A stretch of DNA of 64,000 nucleotides from Sepiola atlantica. Lineage: Eukaryota > Mollusca > Cephalopoda > Sepiida > Sepiolidae. A program made the position numbers and the translations under genes. The notes beneath the pieces are model-generated. The model saw only the letters and a program-made list of their open reading frames with translations. It was not told the origin of the DNA and searched no databases. Numbering within the stretch: the first letter of the stretch is position 1; each line of letters begins with the position of its first letter. This document shows positions 40,831-52,255 of the stretch, in pieces. Location: positions 55,966,946 through 56,030,945 of the forward strand of contig OY744525.1 in NCBI GenBank assembly GCA_963556195.1, written 5' to 3'.

Positions 40831-40920
40831 ATGAGGCCTGCTATGCAGTGTGTTTTCGCATATGTCCTGCCAAAGTTGATTTATGAGTAAAAGAAGAATC
40901 ACAACTGTTGCATCTCTTCA
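40831..40920 (-). pseudogene. C2H2 zinc-finger relic, one finger
   Basis: Minus strand reads MKRCNSCDSSFTHKSTLAGH then MRKHTA followed by a stop. All four zinc ligands (C-x2-C, H-x3-H) are intact in this single finger. There is no array around it. Confidence 0.75.
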
Positions 40921-41299
40921 TTGTGTTTTTGCATTACTTCTTTCATTTGGGATTTGGCAAATGCAATGTATTAGGCAGACTTTCATAAATCATGCTAATT
41001 TACTTTTGCCTTTAAAGGTTAATTCAAGACAGAAATATTTTCCAATCGACAGTTTAAAGGCTTCTAAAACATTTTTTAATATCAAAACCTTGCACGAAAG
41101 TGGCCAATTTTGATAGATGTCCATAGAGGAAAAAAAATTCTGTTTATTTTTTATATATGAAACAAATATTGTTTTAATGTGTTTATTTATTTTAATGAAT
41201 GAGTTCGCTTTTTAATATAAAAGTAGAACTTATCATTTTTATATAATCTACTTTCGAATGCTTTATCTGCTTTCAAGAAAGAAAATAATCATATGAATT
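40921..41299. other. AT-rich, nothing recognised
   Basis: A 76-codon plus-strand frame (40,883-41,113) overlaps the zinc-finger relic in antisense and has no domain. Confidence 0.4.
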
Positions 41300-41590
41300 G
41301 GATATCACCATAATCACATTGACACATTGATACCGTTAAATCACAGAAGTTAAGCAACATCAGTACCGGATGGGTGACCATTTGGGAATACCTGGCGTTG
41401 TATGTGGGAGGACGTCAACACCTCCCTGCAAGAACTAAAAATCTAGCATCGTCATCTCCCCTAACTGGGATATACATGCGACTGGGGACCGCTTCTGAAT
41501 TTGATACTCCCTAGAAACTTGCTCCTTTGGGGGAAGCCGGTTCAACCCGCCCAGGGTGAATGCCGTATCAGGTACAAGATGTCAATTTCT
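41300..41590 (+). mobile_element. 5S rRNA-derived SINE-like element
   Basis: The first ~107 bp resembles 5S rRNA. AGAAGTTAAGCAACATC corresponds to the GGAAGCTAAGCAGGGTC A-box region, and CCGGATGGGTGACC followed by TTGGGAATACC corresponds to the TTGGATGGGAGACC..CTGGGAATACC C-box region, at correct order with a ~10-bp deletion between them. It ends near GCGTTGTATG, where 5S has GGTGCTGTAGG. A further ~180 bp of non-5S sequence follows, including a GGAGG..CCTCC hairpin. 5S-headed SINEs (SINE3 class) are known in animals. A plain 5S pseudogene is the alternative. Confidence 0.75.
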
Positions 41591-43004
41591 TGACAATAGT
41601 TCTTTGCATTAACTGTTGCTGGGATACACGGTGTTATAATGAAGTAATTCCCCTGTATACAACCAAACGGTCACAATTGACTTTTTTGATACTTGTATTT
41701 CGAGAAATGTTTTAACATTGCACCTCAATCTAACAGCTGAGATGATCGTCTGGAACAATAAAGCATCCAGTTAGCTTTTCATGTAATGCTTACCCTCAAA
41801 CAGTTATGATTGATCTGCTTCAACTAACATATTCAATTTTTTATTGTCAACTCCAAACAAGTCTAAAATATCCATATTCAATCTTGTCCTATCCCTGACA
41901 ATATATTTTAAACCAATGTTACTGTTTACGTTCATTGACAATTTTCTGACCAAATGTTAATGTTGTAAGCTGTTTATGCTGCTTCATCTCCAAGTTTGAA
42001 CTCATACACAAAAAAAATGCATGCTTTTAATTTTTTCCATAATCAATTTAATAACTATTTTACAAAAAAAAACAAAAAAAAAACAAACAAAGTAAATCTA
42101 ATTCCGAAGGAACATAGACTGAATTTTACATTTAAAAATGGTATATAACACCAACATCATTTGACTAAAACGAAAAACATTTTTTACATTTATTGTGAAT
42201 TTACATTTACACGGAATTGTTTTTAAAACACATTATAATTCAAATATATTCAATAAGATATTCAGCTATTGTGCAATATAATTAACCAAAAAGGAGTAAA
42301 AAAATTTACAACAAATAACTTTTACTAAATGCAAGAAAATGTGATCGACTGACTCGCATAGCTTGTCGGTTTCGACATTTTTTTAAAAAGTATTTTATAT
42401 TTCAAATTTTGTATCGTTGCATCCAAGGGTTGTGAGAATAGTGATTCAAGATGGCCGCGACCACGTGAGGCAAAAATCTTCCGTATAGTGCTAAGTATCT
42501 TGAAATAAAGAAGAACTTAAAAACAGTTTTAGTAAGTTAAAATATAAAGATCAATCTAAAATTATATTTTAGACCGATTGGTGAAAGTTTTGCATTTTTT
42601 TTAAAAAACTTACAAAGTTAAACATACAACATCGAATCATCACATCAAGTAAAAGTCTTGAATCCCTATTTTTACAAGCCTCTGAGGTAATGATGCAAAA
42701 TCTGAAAAAACATGTAAAGAGGGTTAAAACTGAAAAGCTATGCAAATCGATAGAATATTAAAATTTCTTTTGCATTTGGTAAAAGTTGTAAATTTTCTTT
42801 CACCCCTTTTTGTTAACTATACTGCACAATCCCCAGATATTCTCCATTAATCTAGTATTGCCACTTTTGAAACCTGACTTTATTTTTTACAGCTTGTAAA
42901 TTCTTTTGTAACCAATTCACAGAATTTTTGTTCGATTAATTTTCATAAATTTTTTAGCTTTTTTATTGAATGAAATAATGAATAAAATGTTTAAAATGAC
43001 TACG
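41591..43004. other. AT-rich, nothing recognised
   Basis: Long A/T-rich stretch. A GATGGCCGCGACCACGTG segment at about 42,449 carries an E-box-like CACGTG and a YY1-like ATGGCCGC, but no transcript evidence supports a promoter. Confidence 0.4.
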
Positions 43005-43204
43005 ATACTTATCTTGTTTGTTATTTACATATCTTTCAGTCAATGTAATCTCTGACCTTCAGATAAGTCTTTTTCATTACTATGGAATCAATATGGAATT
43101 TCAACCTATACCCTTTCTTTAATCCACGGACATAGATTTTCTCGTTCTATCAGTCAATTTCATTTTTATTTTATTCTTAGTATCGCCTGTAGTGAGAATT
43201 GTTA
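43005..43204 (+). repeat. Dispersed repeat family X, copy 3
   Basis: ATCTTGTTTGTTATTTACAT, TTTAATCCACGGACATAGAT and TTCTTAGTATCGCCTGTA match the copies at 6.4 and 32.2 kb. Confidence 0.5.
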
Positions 43205-43708
43205 TTTAGAATTGATTATTACTCAATGCTGCTCATATGACAATTATCTTCATTCATATATTTAGAATTGATTATTACTCAATGCTGCTCATATGACAAT
43301 TATCTTCATTCATATATTTAGAATTGATTATTACTCAATGCTGCTCATATGACAATTATCTTCATTCATATATTTAGAATTGATTATTACTCAATGCTGC
43401 TCATATGACAATTATCTTCATTCATATATTTAGAATTGATTATTACTCAATGCTGCTCATATGACAATTATCTTCATTCATATATTTAGAATTGATTATT
43501 ACTCAATGCTGCTCATATGACAATTATCTTCATTCATATATTTAGAATTGATTATTACTCAATGCTGCTCATATGACAATTATCTTCATTCATATATTTA
43601 GAATTGATTATTACTCAATGCTGCTCATATGACAATTATCTTCATTCATATATTTAGAATTAATTATTACTCAATACTACTCATATGACAATTATCTTCA
43701 TTCATATA
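43205..43708 (+). repeat. 56-bp tandem repeat, nine units
   Basis: Unit starts TTTAGAATTGATTATTACTC and ends ATCTTCATTCATATA. Unit starts fall every 56 bp (43,205, 43,261, 43,317 and so on). The first eight units look identical; the ninth has a few substitutions. A diverged half-unit follows. Identity this high implies recent expansion or homogenisation. Confidence 0.95.
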
Positions 43709-44340
43709 TTTAGAATTGATAGTTACTCATATATATCCACAATCTCTACAGATGATTTATTTTAGCTCTACATCTTTGCAGGTTTAGCTGCATGCAGCTG
43801 TTTCCTTGAGATAATTCCACAGGATGTAAGTCACTGGGATTAGTTCCAGTAACCTGGATGGACAATGAATATCATGGGAGAATTGTTTTTTAAGAGTTGT
43901 TGTTTTCGTTAGTAGTTCTGTACGACACATGCTAAAATGTTGTTGCATTGAAATGCGTGCAGACCAATCTTTTGCACGTGAAAAATGTAGAAAGTGTTGA
44001 GCATATGGCTGTAGCACTCAGTAATAACACTGACAGCTGCAACATGTTTGTGGTAACAATAGAATTAAGTATCACATATGTATGAGTCAGGGTTTGACCG
44101 CAAAACCTACAGCTTTGTTTATTAGCACAAAGCTAGAATGGTGGAAAGTAGTTTCATCTGATGTCATCAATTAATGCATAAACTCCTCTTCCAGCTGCTT
44201 ATCCATGTGGACAATTATCTTCATTCACATATTTTGATTTGTCCACTTGTCAAAGATTTAATAAAAATAAGTAATTTAAGAAACTGACACTTGAAATTTT
44301 GCTGTTGTTTCCTTTTTTGTTGTATTTTCTTTGTTGCATT
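43709..44340. other. Unassigned
   Basis: GACAATTATCTTCATTCA recurs at about 44,210, indicating the source from which the 56-bp unit was amplified. The minus-strand 77-codon frame here has no domain. Confidence 0.4.
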
Positions 44341-44960
44341 ATAGAAGGAATAACGTTTATGAGATTTACACAAAACACGTTTGATTCGAACATCACACAT
44401 GAGAAGGAGACATTCACTTTAAAATCTAGATGAGAGAGGAGGGCATTACCTAGTAAATAAAAGATTGGACCTTAGAACTGATTGTTACTTAATGCCTTTT
44501 ACCCAGTTTGTCATTGACAATTGCCTTCATTCACCTATTTTAATTTAAACAAAACACGTTTGACTCGAACATCACACATGAGGAGACATTCACTTTAAAA
44601 TCTAGATGAGAGTATTACCTAAGCAAGCCCTATAGTAAAGATTTGACCTTAGAACTGATTGTTACTTAATGTTTTGTACCCAGTTTGTCATGGGTCTATG
44701 TTGAAAATTGCCTACTTTAATTTTCTATTTGTCAATGGTTAAAAATGATTTTTAAAGATAAAATTTTAGTAATTTAAGTGTTCTTAGAAAGCGAGGCTTG
44801 AAGTTTTCCTGATGTCTTTTCTTTTTTTTGAAAAGACGGGAAACTAATGTTACATTGAGAAGAGAACAAATTTAGCAAGACTTACATCAAACATGTGTGG
44901 CTCTAACATCACACATGAGAAGAAAACATTCTCTTTCAATGTTTAAGCCGTCAAAAACCT
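44341..44960 (+). repeat. Local duplications of a zinc-finger-like 3' segment
   Basis: CGAACATCACACATGAG with ACATTCACTTTAAAATCTAG occurs at about 44,388 and 44,567, and a weaker version at 44,905. ACCTTAGAACTGATTGTTAC occurs at about 44,469 and 44,649. The plus-strand SHMRRRHS-like reading is only suggestive of a finger. Confidence 0.55.
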
Positions 44961-45370
44961 CGTATATGAAGAGAAGTAGTCCACATGTGACTAAACCAGA
45001 TGAGAAAATAAAGCCAGCCAAGAACACATTAAAACTTCACCTTTAAACAAACTGCGTTTTTGTGTATCAAAATGATCTGTTATCTTTTTATGATATAGCA
45101 GTTACTTAATTTAGATCTATTTTCCTTTGCACTTGCATGTTATCACTCGTGTAGTGATTAGTATGTGGTTCCTTAAGACAACACAGGCATGTTCTCACTT
45201 GTGTAGTGATACGTCCGGCGATTAGAACACTGCATATGCAACTTTTCCATTTCCACCCAAAACATTTTGCACCCATTTATGAGCAGTTCCTTTGGAGACA
45301 TCGCTGAGACAAGTTGTATACTTCTCTTTTCAGTTCTCGCAATGTTATTGCGAGACAAGATAGAACTCAT
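44961..45370. other. Unassigned
   Basis: Contains two local copies of a TCTCACTTGTGTAGTGAT-like word (45,144 and 45,191). No gene recognised. Confidence 0.4.
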
Positions 45371-45946
45371 TTCTATAGTACATACATGCCAGCTGAACTA
45401 ACCTTATATTCTTGTGTTCCTAACTCTTTCTGGACTATATACTGAGTTTATGAAACTGGAATCAAGTTGATTTAAATTGTATAGATATTTGTCCTTTTAA
45501 CCCAAAACTTGGTGACCTTTTTCTTCCTTTGAATCAAAGCCTGACAGATGGATACAGACGCAGCTACCCTACTACAAAATGGTGATCTTTAACAAGCACT
45601 TTTCATGTCTTAACATCTACATATTTTTTTGTATATTTATATTTTTATATGCCCAAACTCTGTCTAATGCAGATTCACATGAAAACTAACCCGAGATCAG
45701 ACTTAATTCCATTTCTATACTACATACACGCCGGCTGAACCAACCTTATATTCTTGTGTTCCTAACTCTTTCCGGACCCTATTCTGTGTTGATAAAACTA
45801 TTGAATCAAGTTGATTTAAATTGTATAGAAGATGTTTGTCCTTTTAACCCAAAACTTGGTGACCTTTTTCTTCCTTTCACCCAAGGCCAGTCAGATGAAT
45901 ACAGACGGAGCTACCCTACTACAAAATGGTGATCTTTAACAAGACT
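45371..45946 (+). repeat. 230-bp direct duplication, 340-bp spacing
   Basis: 45,371-45,599 and 45,711-45,946 share AACCTTATATTCTTGTGTTC, AATCAAGTTGATTTAAATTG, CCCAAAACTTGGTGACC and CTACAAAATGGTGATC. By eye the copies are roughly 90 percent alike. No open frame is conserved between them. Confidence 0.85.
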
Positions 45947-47880
45947 CTTTTACCCTTAAAATGCACCAAAAAAGCCATTAGAGATGCTCATCATAGATTT
46001 TGTTTTAATACCCATCTTTTGTATTTCTGCTCTGCATAAAAGAATGATGACCCATCGATATACAATAATATAATGATATATCTTTATTGTCTGTAGTAGT
46101 GAAGGAATGTGGGTTAGTGAGAGAAGGAAGAAGCACACACAGGAATTCGATCAAGCCCATATCAATTTTCGGTCATTATTATATAACAATTTATGACCCC
46201 CTGCAAAGTTCCGCCGTGGGACTTCACTATAAATGTAGCCAGGTCCCCATGGCGTATTATTGGCGACAGGGTGTTTCCTTCTGCCACTAACTTTTTGCAG
46301 GTGGTTCCAATCAACAATTATTTCATTTTTGACAAACCACCATATTTGTTTTTCCAACCTAGGTGCCCGATTTGAACCAACAATTATTTTATTTTTGAAG
46401 ATCAATCATGCTATGTTGTTTCGTTTTGGTCAGGTGTGTGTACATGCCAAGTGAACCTACTTCTGTCAAATGACCTTTTCCGTTCATCCAACCTAGATAT
46501 TTAACACATTTCTAAGAGAGAATGCTCTATCTTCAACATACTAGACAGTTTCAATCACTATTTGACAGTTATACCAGGCATTGTGTTATTGCCACAATGA
46601 CCAAATCTTTTTCCTGTCATTGGGAACTTCTCTGCATTGTATCACCTAACAATGTAAATCATTTCACAGGCAAACTACCAGAATTTCTGTGAACCGAAAT
46701 CTATTAAACATGAGCTTCAGTCGCTGATAACCACAAAACTTGGTAACATCAAGTAGTAACGTCACCTGTTGAAGAACACTATATGAGTTATACATAGGCT
46801 GAAACTGCTAACGCTCTGACGTCCTTGACTCATCTAAATGAATGTCTTGGCCAATAGCACTATTAGCACATTATCACTTTATGTAATCTACCGGTTGTCA
46901 TCCCAACATTGGCTTATCCAAAACGTTTCACAAAGACAACAGCAACGGTGCATGCACATAAATGTTAAGCTCATAGACGTCTCCTTAACTAACAATGGGG
47001 CAAACCACAATGGCCAACGAGGTAAATCAGCAAGCCCACAAAGACTCGATGAAGATCAGAAATATAAAATGTTAGTAATGTAAGTGAAATGAATGAATGA
47101 GTTTGAGGAGACTGAGTTTGCTTTTTATAAAGCTTTATTCGGCAAAGATATAACGCAGGGAGCGAAGCCTCCACGAAGAAGTAATGGCGTATTTACAGAA
47201 AAAGGAAAGATAAGTAACAAAGGGAAGTAATTTACTTCCGGAGTGTAGAAGAAGTAAAGAGTTCTTTTCACCACAGTAAGTGTTCTTAGAAACTGAGGCT
47301 CGAAGTTTTACTGTTGTCTTTTCTTTGTTTAACCCTTATATCGAACTCAATCAGCTGTAGCCCACTCGTTCCACCTGCCCTGGATTGGCACTTTCGAAAG
47401 TATCAAGACAAGCAACATGGTGCTCTAAATCTGAAATTAAAATAGCAAAACTAACTGGGTACACCGTGCCCATGTTCGGCACCTTGTTTCCCAACTGCCT
47501 CACTTAAAATACTAAATTCTACCACATCTAATTCGGGCTAGGGATGCAACTGAATCATAAAAACTCCAGATATGATACTCCACCAGACTAGATGAATTCT
47601 TGTCCAGGATCCGGTCAAACTAAAAAATACCACAAGAAAGATAAACTATAACATAGATAAGTGGTCAATTGGGGAGAGGAAAATTGTTGTTCTTCACTGC
47701 TTTACTAACTCAACCCTTTAGAGGTAGAATATAATCTAGATTGAACACTCGAATATCTATGTATCTCATATGAAATTAAAATGTTAGTCCCAGGAAGGGG
47801 TCCCTTGATTTCTGAGAACTTACACTAAAGTTAAATAAAACAACACACAAAATCAGTATAAATTCATACATATACATCCA
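45947..47880. other. Unassigned, with small repeats
   Basis: Overlapping frames at 46,087-46,454 are antisense to each other and unrecognised. A TCAACAATTATTTCATTTTT / CCAACAATTATTTTATTTTT pair lies at 46,309 and 46,376. GTTCTTAGAAA.(T/C)GAGGCT near 47,281 matches 44,780. A TATAAAGCTTTATTCGG segment at about 47,127 may be part of an LTR, but no partner was found. Confidence 0.35.
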
Positions 47881-48120
47881 TTCACTACCTAAAAATTAAA
47901 ATGTTATCTCTTCTGATTCACAAACAAAATAGCTAGAGAAAATATGCATTAAAGAATCAATGACGGACATTGTCTCAAAGAAAAAAGATTGAAAACTGCC
48001 GAAACATGATCCGATTTGTTTTTCAGAATAAGTATTGCTCATTCCGCGACTCAAAGCAGTCTTTACCAGCTTCATCTTCACGCCTGTATATAACTTCAAT
48101 CACTCCTCCCAGCTGACATC
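47880..48120. repeat. Dispersed repeat family Y, copy 1
   Basis: CAATGACGGACATTGTCTC, AAAGAAAAAAGA and GCTCATTC resemble the stretch at 48,600-48,790. Confidence 0.45.
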
Positions 48121-48339
48121 AAGCAATACCTTAACTACCATGTAGCAAAGATTACAGTAAAACTGGTAAAGTTTAAGGCAAGACCAAAAGACAAACACTA
48201 AACTGTTCACCATCTACTAACACACACTATACAGCCATATAAAAATGAACTCATACAAACTTCCACATATATCCACTCACTATCTCAAATTCAAAATGAG
48301 ATTTTGTGAGTGCACTTATAGTTCCTATTTATTTGCCTC
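48121..48339. other. Unassigned
   Basis: No feature recognised. Confidence 0.4.
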
Positions 48340-48525
48340 TCCACAAGGGCAGAGTTAGACACAAGGTCGGTTTTTAATGTTGGAAAATACAGGTCCACAA
48401 AGGCTACTCTGGATTGCTTCAGTCTAAAAGGATTTCTCCTGCACTGACTGAGGACAGAAAATAGGAAGTGCAGTATCAGGACAGATATTACACTTTTCTC
48501 ATAGTCAAAGTCTACTCAAATCAGA
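48340..48525 (-). mobile_element. U2-like short repeat, copy C
   Basis: Minus-strand landmarks are AGTGTAATATCTGT, the inverted GATACTGCACTT word, TCCTCAGTCAGTGC, CAATCCAGAGTAGCC, an AACATTAAAAACCGACC segment and the longest tail of the family, TTGTGTCTAACTCTGCCC then TTGTGGAGAGGC. The 5' U2-like head is decayed beyond the branch-point word. Confidence 0.6.
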
Positions 48526-48599
48526 TACCTATAATTCGGACTGTACAATTAATATTACACTAACAAAGAGATAGTGGAAGAAGTTCTGCACATCCTTTC

Positions 48600-48790
48600 A
48601 GGTCCCAAACATAGCTTCAGAAAATGTTGATTAAAAAAACAATGACGGAAGTTGTTTCTAAAGAAAAGAGATCTTTTTTTCAAATACGTATGGCTCATTC
48701 GCCTACTAAAAAGCATGCTTCATCAACTAAATGAAAACACTGCTTCAAAAACTCTCTTCCTGCTAACACCAAACAATATCAATAAACTTA
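48600..48790. repeat. Dispersed repeat family Y, copy 2
   Basis: AACAATGACGGAAGTTGTTTC, AAAGAAAAGAGA and TGGCTCATTC align with 47,930-48,050. Confidence 0.45.
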
Positions 48791-50130
48791 CACTCACCTA
48801 CCTCACTAAACCCAAACACCATGAACCGATCGTCAACCTCCCTTTTCCACAAGCACTCACCTCCCCTTACCAGACTGACTGTCGCCTCTTCAGTCGACAA
48901 GAGTCACGGTATGTTACATCTGTTTCAATACAATTATAGTTTTTAATAGATTACGTTTCTGTTCCCTTAAATTCATCGGCAACGTTTTATTGTGTTCCTG
49001 TGCTTTCTTCCGACCATACGTAGTATATAACAAGCTGGAGTTATCAGTTTGATTAAAAACAAAATTCAAAGTTTAATAATCATTGTAAAACTAAATGAAG
49101 TGTCTGTATAATTGTGTGGTTTACTTATAGTTAAAAACTCATAGCTTATTTGCAGAAGGTCAGGCCCCAAACATATTTCAAATTAATTCAGAACATACAT
49201 CTGTACCAAAAACTGTTACATGGGTAAGTGTTCATTTTATGGAGTTCAGACTCACAGAGGTTCTTAATAAGTTTATAAAACTTTGTGTAATTTACATTTA
49301 AAATCTGAGGTAAGAAAATGTTTAACAGGTGGGTTCATTCTTCCCGGGAGACTGTTAGAAGACACAAGTAATCTACACATAGTTTGTGATCTCTTGTGTG
49401 AGAGAACTAACAAACTGCGTGAATTATGTTTATAGGAGATTTTATTTTCCAATGCATATATACACCTGTGAAAACTGCAGTGAACGAGAAAAGTGGCATA
49501 AATATAAGGACAAATGTACATCGAAATAACAACTGACAAACAAATAACACATAAAAATGCGACAAAGGAAAATCGACATGACAGCGACACCAGACGCATG
49601 TTAAGCAAAAGAGTTTTTCTCAAGGCCACGTGGAATAGGGAATGTGACTGTCAGAAATATACAAGTACAAATATCTAGAAATATCTATGTATTTTCTATC
49701 AAAAACAAAACTCTAAGTTACTTTATGTTTAAATCTTGCATTTAATCTAAATATATATAAAGGGTTTAGATTTTTACCTCGTTGGCACTTTTAATGGGTA
49801 AAAAAACTTATACGGCATTTAGCTGACTGATCGGGGGCAAACGAACGACGAACGAAGCGACCTGTTCTCTTCAAAAGCGCATCTCAAAAAGGGCTTGGCA
49901 TCTCTTCCCAGGTTATCGCTATGCCTAGCGGATCTGACTGAATCACGACTTGAGTGTGTTATATCCACAGGTTTTGCCCCATAAGGCAAGAAAAGAAGAA
50001 TAGTGAACTTGTTGTAGCGCTGCTGCTTGTCGATTGTTATTGTGATTCCATTAGTATTCGGCTCGCGACGTAATGGTTCATGTACATAACAATGCAAGTA
50101 AGAACACAGAAATAAATAAGAGAGACACAA
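48791..50130. other. Unassigned
   Basis: AT-rich sequence. Minus-strand frames at 49,273-49,629 (hydrophobic N-terminal half) and 49,819-50,130 show no domain. A 30-bp segment at 50,018-50,050 (GCTGCTTGTCGATTGTTATT) is the reverse complement of 50,336-50,365, which ends the LTR-like stretch. Confidence 0.35.
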
Positions 50131-50132
50131 AC

Positions 50133-50385
50133 TGTTGTGTGCGCTTCGATCACTTCCTTCGTAAGAGGACGATCCACGTCAGCATTTATTTATATATAGC
50201 ATGAGAAATATACAAGGGAGATAATTACAGATTGACTAATGTAAGGGAGATAATTGGATACTGTTTGGATTCGCGTATCTTAGTGTAAACATTGTTGTCG
50301 TTTCTAAATGCAAGACACTACACCCTCTCCACCTTCATAATAACAATCGACAAGCAGCAACGCTACAAATGGCGACGAGAATTTT
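50133..50385 (+). repeat. LTR-like end with primer-binding-like site
   Basis: A stretch running from TGTTGTGTGCGC through a TATATATAG-like box (about 50,192) to CAACGCTACA is followed by AATGGCGACGAGAATTTT. TGGCGACGAG is the kind of primer-binding sequence found after the 5' LTR of gypsy and related elements; the complete element at 52 kb has ACTGGCGACGACGATGAG. No second LTR was found, so the call is tentative. Confidence 0.35.
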
Positions 50386-50609
50386 AAACAAGATTTTGGT
50401 GAAATCCTGTCGTTAAAATGGAAACAGATAAATCGGTAAAGAATCACTCCATAAAAAAATAGTAGAAAAGCGTTTAAAATGGATGATCGCATTCAAAGCC
50501 CCTTTCCTATAACAATTATAAGACATCGTTCTAATAAATTATTGCCATTACTGATACCATCCTTTACGAGGGTCGGACGTTCAAACCCCTCTGTCTAACA
50601 TTCACAAGG

Positions 50610-50740
50610 ATCATGATTTGGAATAAATACATAGAAGATACTGCCAAGTCTGATGCAAAGAAGGTGGGTTCCCTCTACCAGGCCAAAAATGTTTTCGACA
50701 CCTACCATTATCCTGCATCTGTAATATGCCACCATTCGCC
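50610..50740 (+). pseudogene. LINE reverse transcriptase fragment
   Basis: The plus strand reads WNKYIEDTAKSDAKKVGSLY then QAKNVF, closely similar to WNKDIEDIAKAAAKKVGSLY in the minus-strand LINE at 1.8-4.7 kb. It is a truncated copy of the same family. Confidence 0.7.
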
Positions 50741-51070
50741 TAGGAATATAACATTTTTCACCAGATTTGAGCTGGTATAATAATTACTAGTCTCTCTCCT
50801 GTGCAGGGTGAAAAAAAAACCCGACTATCAGCAAGCTATCACACCTTCACTGTCGGGCTCCTCAGATGCCGGATAACTTTGTACTCTAATAGCTTTTTTA
50901 AATTCCCTCCCTGCTCCCTGTTTTCCGACTGTACTAACATGCAGGAATTTAATGTAATGTGAACATCTTGCAACACAACCATTTCGCTGCACATCTATTT
51001 CATTCATATCGTACAAATAGACTGCGGCTATATTGGGCCGCCACTAAAAGGTACTCACTTCCTTCCATTG
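50741..51070. other. Unassigned
   Basis: A minus-strand frame (50,828-51,016) is unrecognised and could be decayed integrase sequence downstream of the gypsy fragment that follows. Confidence 0.35.
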
Positions 51071-51079
51071 TGAAGAGAT

Positions 51080-51660
51080 CTGTGCTGATTTACTGCCATG
51101 AATAAGAAGGGTTTCTGGTGGAAACTTGGTTAATATTTCTGACATGTGGGGCATCTTGCAACCATGTCCTCAATGTGTTTATTTATTCCTACCCAGTAAA
51201 CGGCAGTTCTGGTCCGCAGCCGGGTTTTTTCTACTCCCTGATGTGACAAGTGCAGTTGTTGCAGAACATCTGGTTGGAGTGAAGCGGGTATGATGGTTTT
51301 GTTGCTTTTCAGTAGGACACTGTCTTGGGTCCCAACTTCATCTCTAAAATTCCAGTATGGGAGTAAGCAACTGTGGCACGTCATTCTGCAAGAGGGCTGC
51401 AGCGAGTCCAGAAGCATACACTTGTATCGTAAGTGGTGTCTTTGGGTCAAAATACCTCAGTACGGCAGATCTTTGGATTTCTTCTTTGATTCTGCCAAAT
51501 GCTGGTTGTTGCTGAGATGACCTGACAAAATCATTGTCCTTAGACAACAGGTACCGTAGTGGCTGGGTCAGTATTGAGAGATGGGGTGAGAACTTGTTAA
51601 GGTAATTAACTAGTCCAAGGAAGCTGGATAGATGTTTCTCATCCTTGGTGCTTATCTAGA
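51080..51660 (-). pseudogene. Ty3/gypsy pol fragment: RT connection, RNase H start, integrase zinc region
   Basis: Reading from high coordinate, the minus strand gives HLSSFLGLVNYLNKFSPHLS (end of RT). The frame 51,547-51,344 then has FGRIKEEIQRSAVLRYFDPK and an RNase H start in which the usual D-A-S is V-Y-A-S. The frame 51,450-51,130 has LHLSHQGVEKTRLRTRTAVY, VGINKHIE and CPTCQKY, the H2C2 integrase domain. The middle of RNase H is deleted between the two. The order is natural, so it is one internally deleted copy. It differs from both larger gypsy elements. Confidence 0.8.
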
Positions 51661-52046
51661 ATTACCAAGACTTTCGAAAAAAAATCAAACAGAGAAATAT
51701 CTGTTTGTTATATGTACCTGTCACAGAATGAATATATCCTATATCTGACCAAAAATCACGTAAATTAATCAAGTAGTTTTTATTTTATAAAAGAAATCAA
51801 ATTTTATCGATAAACGAATAAGGGTGAAATATTGGCGCCATTATTGGTCATATTCGAGGGAGCTAAGGGAGATAACACCCAAAATTCCCTTTATTTCTCT
51901 AGTTCGCAAAAGTTTGTATTATTTCCCTTGAATATGACCAATATGGCGCCGATATTTCACTCTTATTCGTTTATCGCTAAAATTTAATTTTCTTTTATAA
52001 AATAAAAACTACTTGATTAATTTACGTGATTTTTGGTATAGGATAT

Positions 52047-52234
52047 TGTAGTGTCGAAGATCACGTACCAACGTGATCGGTACGAGAGCAGGAAGCAGCA
52101 GCAGCAGCGACATAGCTAGGGACATAGATAGAGAGATTACGACCGTTGATACACACATGTTGTTATAACCCTTGTTAAATAAAGATATGTTTACAACCAC
52201 GACAATTGACTGTTGTTTATTACCAAACACCACA
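52047..52234 (+). repeat. 5' LTR of gypsy element 2
   Basis: TGTAGTGTCGAAG to AACACCACA, 188 bp. It includes ATCACGTACCAACGTGAT, an 18-bp palindrome near 52,060, and TTAAATAAAGATATG with an AATAAA signal. It has one extra CAG compared with the 3' LTR. Confidence 0.95.
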
Positions 52235-52255
52235 AACTGGCGACGACGATGAGAT
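52235..52255 (+). promoter_or_regulatory. Primer-binding site of gypsy element 2
   Basis: AACTGGCGACGACGATGAG follows the LTR end CACCACA; TGGCGACGA is the expected type of tRNA-complementary start. Confidence 0.7.

Noticed and set aside
41300..41406. A functional 5S rRNA gene
   Set aside because: About ten bases are missing between the A and C boxes and many paired positions are changed; unrelated repeat-like sequence follows.
42440..42475. CpG/E-box promoter at GATGGCCGCGACCACGTG
   Set aside because: Isolated short GC-rich words in AT-rich DNA, with no open frame or splice signals downstream.
43205..43708. CRISPR array
   Set aside because: Units are contiguous 56-bp repeats without variable spacers, in a eukaryotic context.
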